This document shows, one piece after another, positions 47,923-59,910 of a stretch of 64,000 bases of DNA. Location of the stretch: assembly GCA_030654805.1 (NCBI GenBank), contig JAURWR010000039.1, positions 1 to 64,000 on the forward strand. The letters run 5' to 3'. The stretch comes from Burkholderiaceae bacterium (GTDB lineage: Bacteria; Pseudomonadota; Gammaproteobacteria; Burkholderiales; Burkholderiaceae_C). Numbering within the stretch: the first letter of the stretch is position 1; every line of letters starts with the position of its first letter. A program made the translations under genes and the position numbers. The notes below the pieces were generated by a model that was not told the origin of the DNA, searched no databases, and saw nothing but the letters and a program-made list of their open reading frames with translations.

Positions 47923-49215
47923 TCAAATGTTGTACGACAGATGGGCGATGGCGCTGCTCGGGACGTAGGTGCAGCTCTGTCCGCGGCCTGTTGCCTTGGC
48001 GGTGTACATCGCCTGATCGGCCGCGTTCACCAGCGCCGCCGGCGAAGCCGGAGTGCAACCACCATCGGCGCTACAGAGGGTTGTGGCGACACCGACCGAG
48101 ACCGTGACCACCGGGCCTGAAGGGGAAACGTCGTGCGCAATGCGCAGCGCCTCCACCGCCTTGACCACGAGATCGCCCAGGTGCGTGGCGCCGGACGCCT
48201 TGGTCTGGGGAAGCAGCATCACGAACTCCTCGCCTCCGTACCGTGCGACCAGATCGGCAGGCCGGCTGACCAGCCCTTGTATCGCGATGGCCACGCCTCG
48301 CAGGCAGGCATCGCCCGCCGGATGGCCGTAGCGATCGTTGAAGCGCTTGAAGTGGTCGACGTCGATCATCAGCAGCGAGAGCGGCTCACCGCTTCGCAGC
48401 GCGCGGTCGCATTCGATTCGCAACTGGTCGTCGAAGCGTCGCCGGTTGGCCAAGCCGGTGAGCCCGTCCACCAGTGCCTCGCGACGCAACGCATCGGACA
48501 GGGCCTTGAGACGCAGCTGCGTGCGCACGCGTGCCACGACGACCTCGGCCGCAGGCGGCTTGCGGATGAAATCGGCGGCCCCCACGGCAAAGCAGGCGAC
48601 TTCGGTTTCGACGTGGCCGTGACCGCTGACGAAAATCACGGGCACCTCAGCCAGATCAGGGTCGGCCTTCATCGTCGCGCAGAAATCGAAGCCGTTCATG
48701 CCTGGCATTTCAGCGTCGACCAGCACCACATCGGGCACCGATTCGTGCGCCAGGTTCAGCGCATCGGCAGCCGACAGCGCGAAGCGCAGGTGGCCCAGCC
48801 CGGCCAGCATGTGGGCCAGCACCTGGATGGTGGCGGGGTCGTCGTCGACCAGCAACAACGAAGGCACCGGTTGTCCGATTCCGGCGCTTGCACCGAGCGT
48901 GGTTTCAGGGAGCCCGCTACTTTGCGGGAGGCTGATCGCGCGCCGCCAGAACGGGATCGAGGTATCTACGGCGAGTGCGGTTTCGGGTGGATCGGTGACG
49001 TTCAACGTGAACTCCCACGGAGGAATTTCGGCGCGGACTGGACAGGTCAGGCGACACCCGGCTGAGTTGTCGGCGTGAACACCGCACCCAACCCAGGCTC
49101 CAAAGACATTTTTCTGTGTGACTATTTTTTGACACAACGCCCACTCAGAATCTCTCGTATTGCGGGACGAACTCTGCTCATTTCGGTGAATGTAGTGCAC
49201 CAATGATTCACGCAA
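47923..49215 (-). CDS. Response regulator with GGDEF domain (diguanylate cyclase); start uncertain
   Basis: LLLVDDDPATIQVL...VLVDAEMPGMNG; ARYGGEEFVMLLP; RPAD five residues upstream fits the RxxD I-site. Confidence 0.92.
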   Translation of the reverse strand: MRESLVHYIHRNEQSSSRNTRDSEWALCQKIVTQKNVFGAWVGCGVHADNSAGCRLTCPVRAEIPPWEFTLNVTDPPETALAVDTSIPFWRRAISLPQSSGLPETTLGASAGIGQPVPSLLLVDDDPATIQVLAHMLAGLGHLRFALSAADALNLAHESVPDVVLVDAEMPGMNGFDFCATMKADPDLAEVPVIFVSGHGHVETEVACFAVGAADFIRKPPAAEVVVARVRTQLRLKALSDALRREALVDGLTGLANRRRFDDQLRIECDRALRSGEPLSLLMIDVDHFKRFNDRYGHPAGDACLRGVAIAIQGLVSRPADLVARYGGEEFVMLLPQTKASGATHLGDLVVKAVEALRIAHDVSPSGPVVTVSVGVATTLCSADGGCTPASPAALVNAADQAMYTAKATGRGQSCTYVPSSAIAHLSYNI

Positions 49216-50386
49216 TCGAACCCCGTGCCACCGTGGCAGCCACGAATTCGGCGATCGCCATCGATGAAGTGAGCCCCGGCGACTCGATACCGAACAGCTG
49301 TACGACGCCCGGGCATCCGTGATCGGCGGGGCCGTCGACCCGGAAGTCGGCCGCCGGTTTGCCCGGCCCGCTCAGCTTGGGCCGGATGCCGCTGTATCCC
49401 GGCGCCAGCGCGCCATCCGGAAGGCGCGGCCAGTAGCGGCGCACTTGCGCCGTGAACGCATCGGCGCGGGTCGCGTCGACCTTGTAGTCGAGGTCGCGGC
49501 CGGACGTGGCGGCTGGCGTGACACCGTCGAGCCACTCGACGTCGGGGCCGAATCGGGCCTGCCCGCCAAGGTCCAGCGTCAGGTGCACACCGAGGCCCCC
49601 GTCGACCGGCATCGGGTAGATCAGCCGCGAGAACGGCGAGCGGCCGGCCAGCGAGAAGTAGTGCCCCCGGGCCAGGTGACGAGGCGGGATGGCCGACGCC
49701 GGAAAGCCTTCGATCGATGCGGCCACCGCCTGTGAATCGAGGCCGGTTGCGTTGATGACCCAGCGTGAATGCAACTCGAAATCGGCGGGGGCCGATGCCG
49801 ATGATCCGCAGTCGGTGCCCCCTGCCCTGACCCGAATCCGCCACAGCTCACCTTCGCGCACCGCGCCGAGGATCTCGCTGGCGACCGCCAGCAGCGCCCC
49901 GCAGCGTTCGGCATCACCGAGAAGCGCGGTCATCAGGCCGTGGCTGTCGACGATTCCGCTCGAGGGCGATGACAGTGCGGCGACGCAGTCCAGCTCCGGT
50001 TCGATCGCTTGCGCCTGCGCACGGGTCAACCACGCCAGGCCGTCGACGCCGTTCGCGAGACCTTGCACCCGCAGCGCTTCGAGCGCCCCGATGTCGGCAT
50101 CGCGCGTGGCCACCAGCAGCTTGCCGCAGCGGCGATGGGCGATGCCGCGCTCCTCGCAGTAGTCGTACAGCAGCCGCGCACCGCGCACGCACCACTGCGC
50201 CTTGCGGCTGCCTGGGGCGTGGTGCAGGCCGGCATGGATGACCTCGCTGCTGCGCGCCGACACGCCGGTGCCGAAAGCAGCCTCGCGCTCGACGATCACG
50301 ACGTCGAGACCGGCCTGGACGATGGCCCGTGCACACGCCAGACCGATGACCCCGGCCCCGATGACGACGCAATCGACCCGGTCCAT
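49208..50386 (-). CDS. FAD-dependent oxidoreductase (L-2-hydroxyglutarate oxidase-like)
   Basis: DCVVIGAGVIGLACARAIVQAGLDVVIVE; SSEVIHAGLHHAPGSRKAQWCVRG; GIESPGLTSSMAIAEFV. Confidence 0.88.
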   Translation of the reverse strand: MDRVDCVVIGAGVIGLACARAIVQAGLDVVIVEREAAFGTGVSARSSEVIHAGLHHAPGSRKAQWCVRGARLLYDYCEERGIAHRRCGKLLVATRDADIGALEALRVQGLANGVDGLAWLTRAQAQAIEPELDCVAALSSPSSGIVDSHGLMTALLGDAERCGALLAVASEILGAVREGELWRIRVRAGGTDCGSSASAPADFELHSRWVINATGLDSQAVAASIEGFPASAIPPRHLARGHYFSLAGRSPFSRLIYPMPVDGGLGVHLTLDLGGQARFGPDVEWLDGVTPAATSGRDLDYKVDATRADAFTAQVRRYWPRLPDGALAPGYSGIRPKLSGPGKPAADFRVDGPADHGCPGVVQLFGIESPGLTSSMAIAEFVAATVARGSIA

Positions 50387-50415
50387 CGGTGCAAAGCGAT
50401 CTTCGCGGCGCGTGC

Positions 50416-50829
50416 TCAGGCGCGTGGCCCGGCGTCGCCCCGGCGCACGACCAGTTCGTCGTAGCCGGTCGTCGCATCGGGTTCGCGCGAGAAAGTCCAG
50501 TCGGGCAGCAACGCCAGCAGCACCTCGGCAGTCGTGCGCACGGTGCAGCCCTGCGCCACGTGCCCGCCGACCACCACACCGCCGGCGTCGGACACGCTGG
50601 CGTGCAGGTGCGACGCGTGTGGCGCGATGCTGCCGGAGAGGGTCAGGATCTCGACATCGCCATCGATGGTGCTGACCTCGCTTGCGCCAGCCAGACGCAG
50701 CACGGCCGGCGCCAGGCTGCCGATGCCCGACAGCACGAAGGCCGCACGACAGCCGCGCGCAGCCACGGCCTCCTCGAGCGCCCGGCGCAGATCCTGGCCG
50801 GGCAGCAGGCGGATCGGCAGCGTGTCCAT
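50416..50829 (-). CDS. PPC (DUF296) domain DNA-binding-type protein
   Basis: RLLPGQDLRRALEEAV...VLSGIGSL...HLHASVSDAGGVVVGGHVAQGCTVRTTAEVLL. Confidence 0.88.
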   Translation of the reverse strand: MDTLPIRLLPGQDLRRALEEAVAARGCRAAFVLSGIGSLAPAVLRLAGASEVSTIDGDVEILTLSGSIAPHASHLHASVSDAGGVVVGGHVAQGCTVRTTAEVLLALLPDWTFSREPDATTGYDELVVRRGDAGPRA

Positions 50830-50842
50830 GCGGCCGCGTCGT

Positions 50843-52231
50843 TCAGCGCAGACCGGGCGCCAGCAGCGTGACCCCGAGGCCGACCATCGCGCAGGCACCG
50901 AGCAGCGGCATCACGCCGACCTTGAACCGGAACAACGCCACGGCCGCCGCAGCTGCAATCAGTGCCGACACCGCATCGAAGTGCCCGCCGAAGCCCTGCG
51001 GCCACAGCACGTGGTACGCGAAGAACAGCGCCAGGTTCAGGATCACGCCGACCACGGCGGCGGTGATCGCCGACAGCGGCGCGGTGAAGCCGAGCTTGCC
51101 GTGCGTCGCCTCGACCAGCGGTCCGCCGGCCAGGATGAACACGAACGACGGCAGGAAGGTGAAGAAGGTCACCACCGTGGCGGCGACCGCGCCGGCCAGG
51201 AACAGCGCATCCGGGCCGAACATCGGTTTCAGCCAGCCGCCGACGAAGCCGACGAACGCCACCACCATGATCAGCGGGCCCGGCGTGGTCTCGCCGAGCG
51301 CGAGGCCGTCGATCATCTGCGCGCCGCTCAGCCACTGGTGCTGCTCGACCGCGCCCTGGTAGACGTAGGGCAGCACCGCGTAGGCACCGCCGAAGGTCAG
51401 CAGTGCGGCCTTGGTGAAGAACCAGCCCATCTGCGTCAGCGTGCCCTGCACGCCCTGCGTGGCCAGCAGCACCGCCATCGCCGCAGCCCACAGGCCGAGT
51501 CCGATCGCGAGCACCGTCAACAGCCGGCGGCGGCGGAACAGCGCGTGCGCCGGTGTCGGCGTGTCGTCGTCGATCAGCGCGCGGCCATAGTGCTTCTTCG
51601 CGCTGCCATGGCCACCACCGAGCGCGAACACCTGCGGCGCGAGCCGGGCGCCGAAGTGGCCGATCAGCGCGGCACCCAGCACGATCAGCGGAAACGGCGC
51701 GTGCAGTGCGAAGATCGCAACGAAGGCGGCGGCGGCGATGCCCCACATCCAGCCATTCTTCAGCGCGCGGCTGCCGATGCGGTGCGCCGCGTGCACCACC
51801 AGCGCGGTCACCGCCGGCTTGATGCCATAGAAGATGCCGGCCACCACCGGCACGTCGCCGAAGCGCAGGTAGATCCACGACAGCGCGATCAGGATGAACA
51901 GCGACGGCAGCACGAACAGCGCGCCGGCGACGATGCCGCCCCAGGTGCGGTGCATCAGCCAGCCGATGTAGGTGGCAAGCTGCTGCGCCTCGGGGCCCGG
52001 CAGCACCATGCAGTAGTTCAACGCATGCAAGAAACGCTTCTCGCTGATCCAGCGGCGGCGCTCGACCAGCTCGCTGTGCATGATCGCGATCTGCCCTGCC
52101 GGGCCGCCGAAACTGATGAAGCCGAGCTTCAGCCAGAAGCGCAGCGCTTCGGAAAAACCGACGGCGGCGGCATCGACGGACGGCGAGAGTGGGGTCGATG
52201 CCGGATCGAGCTCATGCGGGGCAGATGTCAT
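50843..52231 (-). CDS. chrA: Chromate efflux transporter, two-domain type
   Basis: FGGPAGQIAIMH, LPGPEAQQLATYIGW, FGGAYAVLPYV, ALGETTPGPLIMVVAFVGF. Confidence 0.93.
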   Translation of the reverse strand: MTSAPHELDPASTPLSPSVDAAAVGFSEALRFWLKLGFISFGGPAGQIAIMHSELVERRRWISEKRFLHALNYCMVLPGPEAQQLATYIGWLMHRTWGGIVAGALFVLPSLFILIALSWIYLRFGDVPVVAGIFYGIKPAVTALVVHAAHRIGSRALKNGWMWGIAAAAFVAIFALHAPFPLIVLGAALIGHFGARLAPQVFALGGGHGSAKKHYGRALIDDDTPTPAHALFRRRRLLTVLAIGLGLWAAAMAVLLATQGVQGTLTQMGWFFTKAALLTFGGAYAVLPYVYQGAVEQHQWLSGAQMIDGLALGETTPGPLIMVVAFVGFVGGWLKPMFGPDALFLAGAVAATVVTFFTFLPSFVFILAGGPLVEATHGKLGFTAPLSAITAAVVGVILNLALFFAYHVLWPQGFGGHFDAVSALIAAAAAVALFRFKVGVMPLLGACAMVGLGVTLLAPGLR

Positions 52232-52506
52232 GCCGCGAATTGTGTGGGCGAAAAAAACAACGCAGCGCTGCCACCCACGCCCTCCGATTCACGCGACCTG
52301 TGCGCAGGATGTCTCGGACTCGGCCTGCACGCGCACCGGAACCCGGGCTCGAAACGCGAGTTCCCGATAACAATTCGTTCATTCATTTCCGCAAACCACG
52401 TGAAAGCGTGGGACGCAAAGCCTCCGGCCTACAGCGCACAGCGCCACGGCAGCGGGGCTGCCGGTCCGCCATCGCGGGCTGGCCTCGAAACTCACGAGGC
52501 ATTTCC

Positions 52507-54378
52507 ATGAAATTGCGCCATCTTCTCTCGACACCGGTGATCCTCGCGACCACGGTGTGCATCGTCGCTGGCCCGGCGCAGGGCCGCGTCAACGAAGGTG
52601 CCACGCCCGCACCGCAGGCAACGGTCACCGTGGAGTCGCTGACCAGCACCGACCGCCTGATCATCAAGTACCGCACGAGCATCAGCACGAGCACGACCGC
52701 AACGACGTCGGCGCGTTCGCGCAACGCCGTTGCGGTCGCGGGCAACCGCCAGGGCGTTCAGCTCGCCGCACTGCGACGCATGCACAACGGCAGCCAGGTG
52801 ATGCAGATCAGCCGCCGCATGAATCGGGGCGAACTCGACAATCTGATGCAAAGCCTGCGCAGCGGCGACGGGGACATCGAATACGTTGAGCCTGACCGCA
52901 TCCTGCAACCGATGTACGTGCCCAACGACACGATGTACCCGCAGCAGTGGGCGCTGTCGGACGTGACGGGGGGCATTCGTGCTCCCGCTGCGTGGGACAA
53001 GGCCACAGGCAACGGCGTGACCATCGCGGTGATCGACACCGGGGTCCGGCCGCACGCCGATCTGGTTTCGAAGCTGCTGCCGGGTTATGACTTCGTCACC
53101 AACGCGACCATCGGTGCCGATGGCAGCGGCCGCGATGCGGACGCTGCCGACCCTGGCGATGCTGCGCCCGCCGGCGCGTGCGGCGCAGGCTCGCCAGCCA
53201 CCAGCAGTTCATGGCACGGCACCCATGTCTCCGGACTCGCTGCGGCGGCCGGCGGCAACGGTGTCGGTGTCACCGGCGTGGCCTACGCGGCGCGCATCCT
53301 TCCGCTGCGCGCGCTCGGCCGCTGCGGCGGCTACACATCGGACGTGGCCGACGCGATCGTCTGGGCCGCAGGTGGAACGGTGAGCGGCTTGCCGCAGAAC
53401 CCCAACCCGGCCAAGGTCATCAACCTGTCCCTCGGCGGTGGTGGGGCCTGCGATCTCACATCGCAGAACGCGATCAACGCCGCCCGCGTCAAAGGCGCCG
53501 CAGTCATCGTCGCGGCGGGCAACGGCAACACCAACGCGAGCGGCAGTTCCCCGGCCAACTGCGCCGGCGTCATCGCGGTGGCCGCCACCGGCAAGACCGG
53601 CGGCAAGGCGTCGTACTCGAACTTCGGCACCAATGTCACCGTGGCAGCACCGGGCGGCGACTCTGGCGCGGGCCTGCTGTCAACACTCAACGCGGGAAGC
53701 ACCACGCCGGGCGCCGACAGCTACGCCTACTACATGGGCACCTCGATGGCCACACCGGTGGTCAGCGGCGTCGCGGCACTGATGCTGTCGGTCAACCCCG
53801 CACTGACGCCCGACCAGATCGCCGCGATGCTCAAGTCCAGCGCCCGCGCCTTCCCGGCTGCCTGCACCGGCTGCGGTGCAGGCATCGTCGACGCGAATGC
53901 GGCGGTATCTCTCGCCGTCGCGGCGCTCGGTGCGACACCCCCAGCAGCACCGTCTCCTTCGCCCGCGCCGACGCCGACACCCGCGCCGACGCCAACCCCC
54001 GCCCCTGCGCCGAACCCCGGTGTGACCTCCATGAAAGAGGCCGAGCCGAACAACAGCATCGCCACGGCACAGAAGATCTCCGCGCTGTCCACCGTCGTCT
54101 CGGGCTCCATCAGCAGCAGCGTCGATACCGACTACTACCAGTTCTCGGTGCAACCGGGCAAGAAGGTCACCTTCATCCTCAAGGCCGGCGCGACATCCGG
54201 CTTCGGCTTCGGCCTCTACATGGCAAACGGCAGGCAATTGCTGCTGTCACCCGGGGTGACGGGCCGCCAGCAGCAGATCACGGTCTCCAACGGTGGATCG
54301 GCTGCCGTGATCCTGGTGGCACGCGTGCTTCGGACCACTGGCAGCAGCGGCAACTACACACTTTCGCTGGCGCCGTGA
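52507..54378 (+). CDS. Secreted S8 serine peptidase with C-terminal PPC (pre-peptidase) domain
   Basis: Signal peptide; VIDTGVRPHADL, HGTHVSG, YMGTSMATPVVSG; EAEPNNSIATAQKI domain. Confidence 0.93.
   Translation: MKLRHLLSTPVILATTVCIVAGPAQGRVNEGATPAPQATVTVESLTSTDRLIIKYRTSISTSTTATTSARSRNAVAVAGNRQGVQLAALRRMHNGSQVMQISRRMNRGELDNLMQSLRSGDGDIEYVEPDRILQPMYVPNDTMYPQQWALSDVTGGIRAPAAWDKATGNGVTIAVIDTGVRPHADLVSKLLPGYDFVTNATIGADGSGRDADAADPGDAAPAGACGAGSPATSSSWHGTHVSGLAAAAGGNGVGVTGVAYAARILPLRALGRCGGYTSDVADAIVWAAGGTVSGLPQNPNPAKVINLSLGGGGACDLTSQNAINAARVKGAAVIVAAGNGNTNASGSSPANCAGVIAVAATGKTGGKASYSNFGTNVTVAAPGGDSGAGLLSTLNAGSTTPGADSYAYYMGTSMATPVVSGVAALMLSVNPALTPDQIAAMLKSSARAFPAACTGCGAGIVDANAAVSLAVAALGATPPAAPSPSPAPTPTPAPTPTPAPAPNPGVTSMKEAEPNNSIATAQKISALSTVVSGSISSSVDTDYYQFSVQPGKKVTFILKAGATSGFGFGLYMANGRQLLLSPGVTGRQQQITVSNGGSAAVILVARVLRTTGSSGNYTLSLAP
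53938..54021 (+). repeat. Pro/Thr/Ala-rich linker repeat in the S8 protease
   Basis: PPAAPSPSPAPTPTPAPTPTPAPAPNPG; near-repeats of ccgacgccgacacccgcg. Confidence 0.7.
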
Positions 54379-54444
54379 GGTACCGGTGCGGGGGATCTCT
54401 CCACGGCGGCGCGAAGCTTCCAGCCCCGCACAGCCATGCAGCCG

Positions 54445-57400
54445 CTAGCGCAGATCTTCCACGCGGAAGGCCCGCAGCAGCGCGAGTGCGCGCTCGTATT
54501 CAAAGTTGCGCAGGCACGTGCCGATTTCGGCGACGGCAGCTCCGTAGTGACGGCGCAGTGAAGGCGCGAGCTGCCGGAACTCGCTGACCGAGCGGTAATC
54601 GGCGCTCTGTAGCAGGCGCTCCAGGCGATCGAGGTCGTCGCTGTTCGGCGCGTTGCCATCCAGAGACATCGGCAGGCTCTCGGTGTTCGTCAGGCTTTCT
54701 CGAAGGGCCGCCACCAGCGATTCCAGCTCGCGCATCATCGCGGAACAGCCCGCTTCGAGCTCTTCAATCGGGAGACGAGCAGCAGCGGCAGCTTCAAGGT
54801 CGTGCGCCAGCTGCGACAGGCGAACGGCGCCGATCGTCGCCGATGCGCCCTTGACCGAATGGGCGGCGGCCTGCACCGAAGCCGGATCGTCGACCGTCAA
54901 GCTGTCCTCGAATGCACCGATGCCGTCGCCGTAGTGCCGCACGAACTGACGCAGAACACGTCGGTACAGATCGACCCGACCTCCGAGGTGGCCGACACCG
55001 CGCTCGGCGTCGAGGCCCACCACCGACGGCAGGGTGGCCTGGCCTGCCGGTTCGAGCGGTTGATCGGCGTGGATCAGGCCCGACGCCTCGACCACAGCAA
55101 CGGCGTTCTGGGGCAGCCAACGCTGCAACGCCGCATACAGCTTCGCAGGATCGACCGGCTTGGCCACATGGTCGTTCATGCCGGCGGCCAGACAGGCGGC
55201 GCGGTCCTCGCCGAATGCGTTGGCGGTCATTGCGATGATCGGGACTGTCGCGCCAGCGGGCAGCTGGCGTATGCGGCGAGTGGCTTCCAGGCCGTCCATG
55301 CGCGGCATCTGCACGTCCATCAGGATCAGATCGAAGCTGCTGCTGCGGATTCGTTCGAGCGCCTCCAGGCCGTCGACCGCGACCTCTGCCTGCACACCGA
55401 CCGACTGGAGCAACTCGAGCGCAAGTTCGCGGTTCACCGGGTTGTCCTCGACCAGCAGCAGTCGGCCGGCCAGACCCTGCCCCATCGGCACCGTCCCTTC
55501 GTGGTTGCGATCCACTGCTGCCAACTCCGGATGGATCGCCGTCCCGACCGCCAGGCGGGCGGTGAACCAGAATTCGCTACCGGCGCCGACCACGCTGCTG
55601 ACACCCACATCGCCGCCCATCAGGACAGCCAGGCGCCTGGTGATGGCCAGCCCGAGACCGGTGCCACCGAAGCGACGTGTGGTGGAGCTGTCGGCCTGCT
55701 CGAAGGCCTGGAACAGGTGACCCAGTGCCTCCGGCGGGACGCCGATGCCGGTGTCGCGCACGGCGAATCGAATCAGCACGGACTCGGCATCTTGTTCGAG
55801 CAGTTCTCCGCTGAGGGCAACGCCGCCGTGGTCGGTGAACTTCACCGCGTTGCTCAGCAGATTGATCAACGCCTGCGACAGGCGGGTCGGATCACCACGC
55901 AGGGCATCTGGCAGGTGGTCGAGATCGACCGACACCGTCAGACCCTTGGTCTTCGCGAGGTCGAGCACCAGTTCGCGCGTTCGGGAAATCAGCGCCTTCA
56001 GTGAGAAATCTACCTGCTCGAGCTCGACCCTGCCGGCCTCGATCTTCGACAGGTCGAGGATGTCGTTGATCACGTGCAGCAGATGATTGGCAGCGTCGGA
56101 GACCTTGCCCAGCCGCTCGCTCTCCAGCACATCCTGGGCGTCGCGCCTCAGCAGATGCGTCAGTCCGATGATGGCGTTCATCGGTGTGCGGATCTCGTGA
56201 CTCATGTTGGCCAGGAAGGCGCTCTTGGCGCGGTTGGCGGCCTCAGCCCTGTCGCGCGACTCCAAGAGCGCCGCGTTGACCTCGCGCAGGCGCAGCTCGG
56301 CTTGCTTGATTTCGGTGATGTCCGACACCACGACAAGGAAGCCGAGCACAACACCATCGACGATGTCGGGGGTGAACGTGACCAGACCGTGCAGCACCTG
56401 ACCGTTCGGATCGGTGAACAGCCGCTGAACCTGTCGCGATTCGCCGGCCAGCACGTCATCCAGGAAAACCTGCTGATCCGCCTGCCACTCGCCCTTGAGC
56501 AGCACGGTGGGCGCCAGCCGATCCATCGCACCGTCCGGACAGCCGAACCATTCGCGGTAGGCCCGGTTCGCGAACAGGCACCGAAGGTTCTTGTCCCAGT
56601 AGGCCAGCAAGCTCGGCTGGTTGTCGGCCACGGTGTGGATGAAGCGTTCGCTCTCGACCAAGGCGCTGTTCAGCGACTGAAGCTGCGCAGTGCGCTGGTC
56701 GACCATCTCCTGAAGGTGATGTCGATGCTCGTCGAGCTCGGCGCTGATCCGCTTGTGCTGCGTGATGTCCTCGCCCAGCGACAGGAAGTGCGTGATCGAG
56801 CCGTCGGGCTGGCGAACCGGTGCCGCCCGCACGAACTCGTCATACGGCTCGCCGGTCTTGCGCCGTGCAGTGACTTCGCCGGACCAGGTGTCGCCCCTGA
56901 GCAGCGCCTCGTGCTTGTCCCGATAGCGCTCCGGATCGAGCCGGTCGGGCTGCAGCCGGTGTCGGTACGCGCCGACAGCCTCTGCCGCGCTGAACCCCGT
57001 GACGACGCTGAATGCCGCGTTGACGTACTCGATCCGGTCCTGCATGTCGCTGATGACGATCGAAATCGGGCTCTGGTCGACCGCCATCGACAGCTTGCGC
57101 AGCAGCTGTTCCGCCGCATGGCGCTCGGTGACATCGCTGAACGACGCGACCACAGCCGACATCGCCTGCGTGTGCTCGTCTCGCACCGGTTCGACGTTCA
57201 CCAACAGCCAGCGCAGCCCGCGCTCCGGATGGACCATGCCTATCAGCATGTCATCGCAGGGCAGACCCGTCACCAGGGACCGCTGTATCGGTCTCTCTTC
57301 AGGAGGGAGCGTCGACCCGTCGACTCGCACCGGCCGCCATTTGACCAAGGCGTCAGCAAGCTGCAAACCGGTCAAATCCATCCCGAAGAACGTCACGGCC

Positions 57401-59898
57401 TTCTGGTTGAGCGCCTTCACGATGCCATCGACGCCGACGACCAGAATGCCCTCGTCGAGGGCGGTCACCATCGACCGGTACAGCGCCTCGCTGGCGCGCA
57501 GCGCATCCTCTGCCAAGCGGCGCTGGGTGATGTCTGAATGCACCACGACCGCGCCACCACGGCTGGTGCGCAATGGCGTGACCGAGAGCGAGAACCAGTG
57601 ATCCTGGACTGCGGTGTGACACGGGTACTCCTGCGTGAACAGACGCAGGCTTCCGTCAAGCACGGCGGCGATGCCCTCTGCGGCATCCGAGGCGCCCTCG
57701 CTGCCGGGACCTTGCGCCGATTGGCAGACGTCCAGGTAATTGACGCCCATACACAGCACGGCCATCGGCGAACCGACCTCGCCCGAGTTGGCGGCTGCGA
57801 ACTCCCGCCAAGCCGCATTGACGGCGACGATGATCCCTTTCGCATCCAGCACGGCCAACTGCTCCGGCAGCGAATCCTGGACCGCCTGCACCAGTTCGGA
57901 GACGTCTCTCAGCGCCACCTCGGCAAGTCGGCGTTCGGTCATGTCGCGGATCAGTCCCAGCACGGCGGGGCGGCCCTCGTGGACGAATCGATTGGCGCGC
58001 AGTTCGACCCACACCGAGGCGTTGCCACCACGCTTGAGAAACGGCAAGTCGTATTGCTTTCGAGGCTCGACGCCATCGCCGATGCGCTGCTCGTAGCGTT
58101 CGGTCCAGACGTCGAGGTACTCGGGCGCGATCACGCTTTCGAAGGGCAGACCGACGAACTCCTCAGGCGTGTAACCCAGCATGGCGGGCAATGCCGGGTT
58201 GGCGAACACGAAGCGCCGATCCTGAGCGATGAACATCCCATCGCCCAGCGAAGAAAGGATGGTTCGGTTGGTGGCTTCACTGTGCAGCAGCGCCTCCTCG
58301 GATCGCTTGCGTTCGGTGATGTCGCGGTAAACGCCGAACACGCCCACGATGGCGCCGGAGGCGTCGCGCAACGGCCCCTTGGTGGCCAGGAACGTGACGA
58401 AGCTGCTGCCGGCAGGAAACGTTTGCTCATAAGTTACGTTCCGTTCCTCAGTGACTACCCGCCGGTCTCTCTCCATCACGTCGGCAGCCACTTCGGGTAG
58501 GAACCAGTCGCGGTCGTCGTGACCGACGATGTCCTCTGCTGGACGACCGATCAGCCGAGCGGCTTTCGGGTTGCACAACAGATAACGACCATCGAGGTCC
58601 TTCGCGAAAATCGCGTCGCTGGAACTGTCGGAAATCGCCTGCGTCAGCCCCAGCGAACGCAGGCGATCCTCCTGCGTGGCCTGTTCGGCACGAGCCACCG
58701 CCAGAGCCCGGCGCTCACGTGAGAGGAAGCCTGCTACGGCGGCGCCCAGCAGCGTCAGTACACCGGTGGCGGCGATCCATATCTCGTCCTGCATGACTTC
58801 GGCGATGAAGCGGCTGCGGTCGACCTGTGCGGTCAGGAACCACTCGGTTTCAACCACCGGAACGACGACGGCGATGACGGCGTTGCCCAGGAAGTCGACA
58901 CCTTCGATTGCCTGCCCGAACGGCTTTTCGCCACGAATCGCAAGCGCCGCTGGCAGGGCGGACGTGGCAACGGGTTGCTCGCGTTCGCCGAAGGCCCCCA
59001 CCAGGGAGTCCGCGCCGCGACGAAATGCCAGATGAACTGCGGTTGACTGCAGTGCAGGAGACGAGTGCGGAGCGGCGACCAGAAACTCGGTCGGATCGAA
59101 GCGCAGCACCACCGCAGCCCGGGCGTTCGTGCCGCCGGCAATCAGCGGTGCGATCAACTCCATCCGGAACTCGCCCGGAGCACCGGCGACCTCGTGGGGG
59201 TCGGTCCGCTCGATCTGGCCCGCGGCCATGGCACGCAAACCGGCGGCGCGCAGCGACGCCGAAGGACGGTCGCCCTCCAGTTGACCCAGGACCATGTCCG
59301 CGCGCTCGTCCAGCAGGAAGGACTTGCTGGTCCCGAATGCGTTGCCCCGCCTGGTGATGAGATCCAGCAGTTCATCCTGGGCGGCTCGGTCGCCCTCGTC
59401 GCGCCAGCGCGCATACAGACGAGCCAGATGCGGGCTGCTGCTCATGAAGCGGCCTTGCGCAACGCGATCCTTCATCCCTTGCGACACCAGGCGAGCCTGC
59501 AGCTCGGCCACGGTGCCGAGGTTCGTGAACTGCAACGCGTACTGCTTATTGAAGTCGTAGCGCAACGTCACCACCGTCAAGCCGACGATCCCGGCGTAGA
59601 CCAGCGCCCAAAACAACCGCTGCCGGGGATTCGATGCCGCCGACAGCGCCGACCCGCGAAAACCGGACGGAATCCGCCGCACCAGCAGATAAAGCAGGCC
59701 CGCCGTGACGGCGATGAAGATCCACCCCTTGGCAGCACCGGCCAAGATCACCCAGGCCGGATCGGTCACCAACTTGCTGAGCAACCAGTCCGAACCCAGG
59801 ATCCAGAGGGATCCCACCAGCGCATAAATCAACGCAATCCGCAGCGCGGCCTGGCGCCGGGAATCCACCCGAGGTTCGCGATCAGCGGCGGGCGCCAT
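54445..59898 (-). CDS. 1817-aa multi-PAS hybrid histidine kinase (sensor, PAS repeats, HisKA, HATPase, REC, Hpt)
   Basis: Multiple PAS/PAC segments; [57 protein letters not shown]. Confidence 0.93.
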   Translation of the reverse strand: MAPAADREPRVDSRRQAALRIALIYALVGSLWILGSDWLLSKLVTDPAWVILAGAAKGWIFIAVTAGLLYLLVRRIPSGFRGSALSAASNPRQRLFWALVYAGIVGLTVVTLRYDFNKQYALQFTNLGTVAELQARLVSQGMKDRVAQGRFMSSSPHLARLYARWRDEGDRAAQDELLDLITRRGNAFGTSKSFLLDERADMVLGQLEGDRPSASLRAAGLRAMAAGQIERTDPHEVAGAPGEFRMELIAPLIAGGTNARAAVVLRFDPTEFLVAAPHSSPALQSTAVHLAFRRGADSLVGAFGEREQPVATSALPAALAIRGEKPFGQAIEGVDFLGNAVIAVVVPVVETEWFLTAQVDRSRFIAEVMQDEIWIAATGVLTLLGAAVAGFLSRERRALAVARAEQATQEDRLRSLGLTQAISDSSSDAIFAKDLDGRYLLCNPKAARLIGRPAEDIVGHDDRDWFLPEVAADVMERDRRVVTEERNVTYEQTFPAGSSFVTFLATKGPLRDASGAIVGVFGVYRDITERKRSEEALLHSEATNRTILSSLGDGMFIAQDRRFVFANPALPAMLGYTPEEFVGLPFESVIAPEYLDVWTERYEQRIGDGVEPRKQYDLPFLKRGGNASVWVELRANRFVHEGRPAVLGLIRDMTERRLAEVALRDVSELVQAVQDSLPEQLAVLDAKGIIVAVNAAWREFAAANSGEVGSPMAVLCMGVNYLDVCQSAQGPGSEGASDAAEGIAAVLDGSLRLFTQEYPCHTAVQDHWFSLSVTPLRTSRGGAVVVHSDITQRRLAEDALRASEALYRSMVTALDEGILVVGVDGIVKALNQKAVTFFGMDLTGLQLADALVKWRPVRVDGSTLPPEERPIQRSLVTGLPCDDMLIGMVHPERGLRWLLVNVEPVRDEHTQAMSAVVASFSDVTERHAAEQLLRKLSMAVDQSPISIVISDMQDRIEYVNAAFSVVTGFSAAEAVGAYRHRLQPDRLDPERYRDKHEALLRGDTWSGEVTARRKTGEPYDEFVRAAPVRQPDGSITHFLSLGEDITQHKRISAELDEHRHHLQEMVDQRTAQLQSLNSALVESERFIHTVADNQPSLLAYWDKNLRCLFANRAYREWFGCPDGAMDRLAPTVLLKGEWQADQQVFLDDVLAGESRQVQRLFTDPNGQVLHGLVTFTPDIVDGVVLGFLVVVSDITEIKQAELRLREVNAALLESRDRAEAANRAKSAFLANMSHEIRTPMNAIIGLTHLLRRDAQDVLESERLGKVSDAANHLLHVINDILDLSKIEAGRVELEQVDFSLKALISRTRELVLDLAKTKGLTVSVDLDHLPDALRGDPTRLSQALINLLSNAVKFTDHGGVALSGELLEQDAESVLIRFAVRDTGIGVPPEALGHLFQAFEQADSSTTRRFGGTGLGLAITRRLAVLMGGDVGVSSVVGAGSEFWFTARLAVGTAIHPELAAVDRNHEGTVPMGQGLAGRLLLVEDNPVNRELALELLQSVGVQAEVAVDGLEALERIRSSSFDLILMDVQMPRMDGLEATRRIRQLPAGATVPIIAMTANAFGEDRAACLAAGMNDHVAKPVDPAKLYAALQRWLPQNAVAVVEASGLIHADQPLEPAGQATLPSVVGLDAERGVGHLGGRVDLYRRVLRQFVRHYGDGIGAFEDSLTVDDPASVQAAAHSVKGASATIGAVRLSQLAHDLEAAAAARLPIEELEAGCSAMMRELESLVAALRESLTNTESLPMSLDGNAPNSDDLDRLERLLQSADYRSVSEFRQLAPSLRRHYGAAVAEIGTCLRNFEYERALALLRAFRVEDLR

Positions 59899-59910
59899 CG
59901 AAGTTGCCGC

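Noticed and set aside
53938-54021. Pro/Thr repeat as a phase-variable microsatellite
   Set aside because: Repeat units are multiples of three and imperfect, so slippage would only change linker length.
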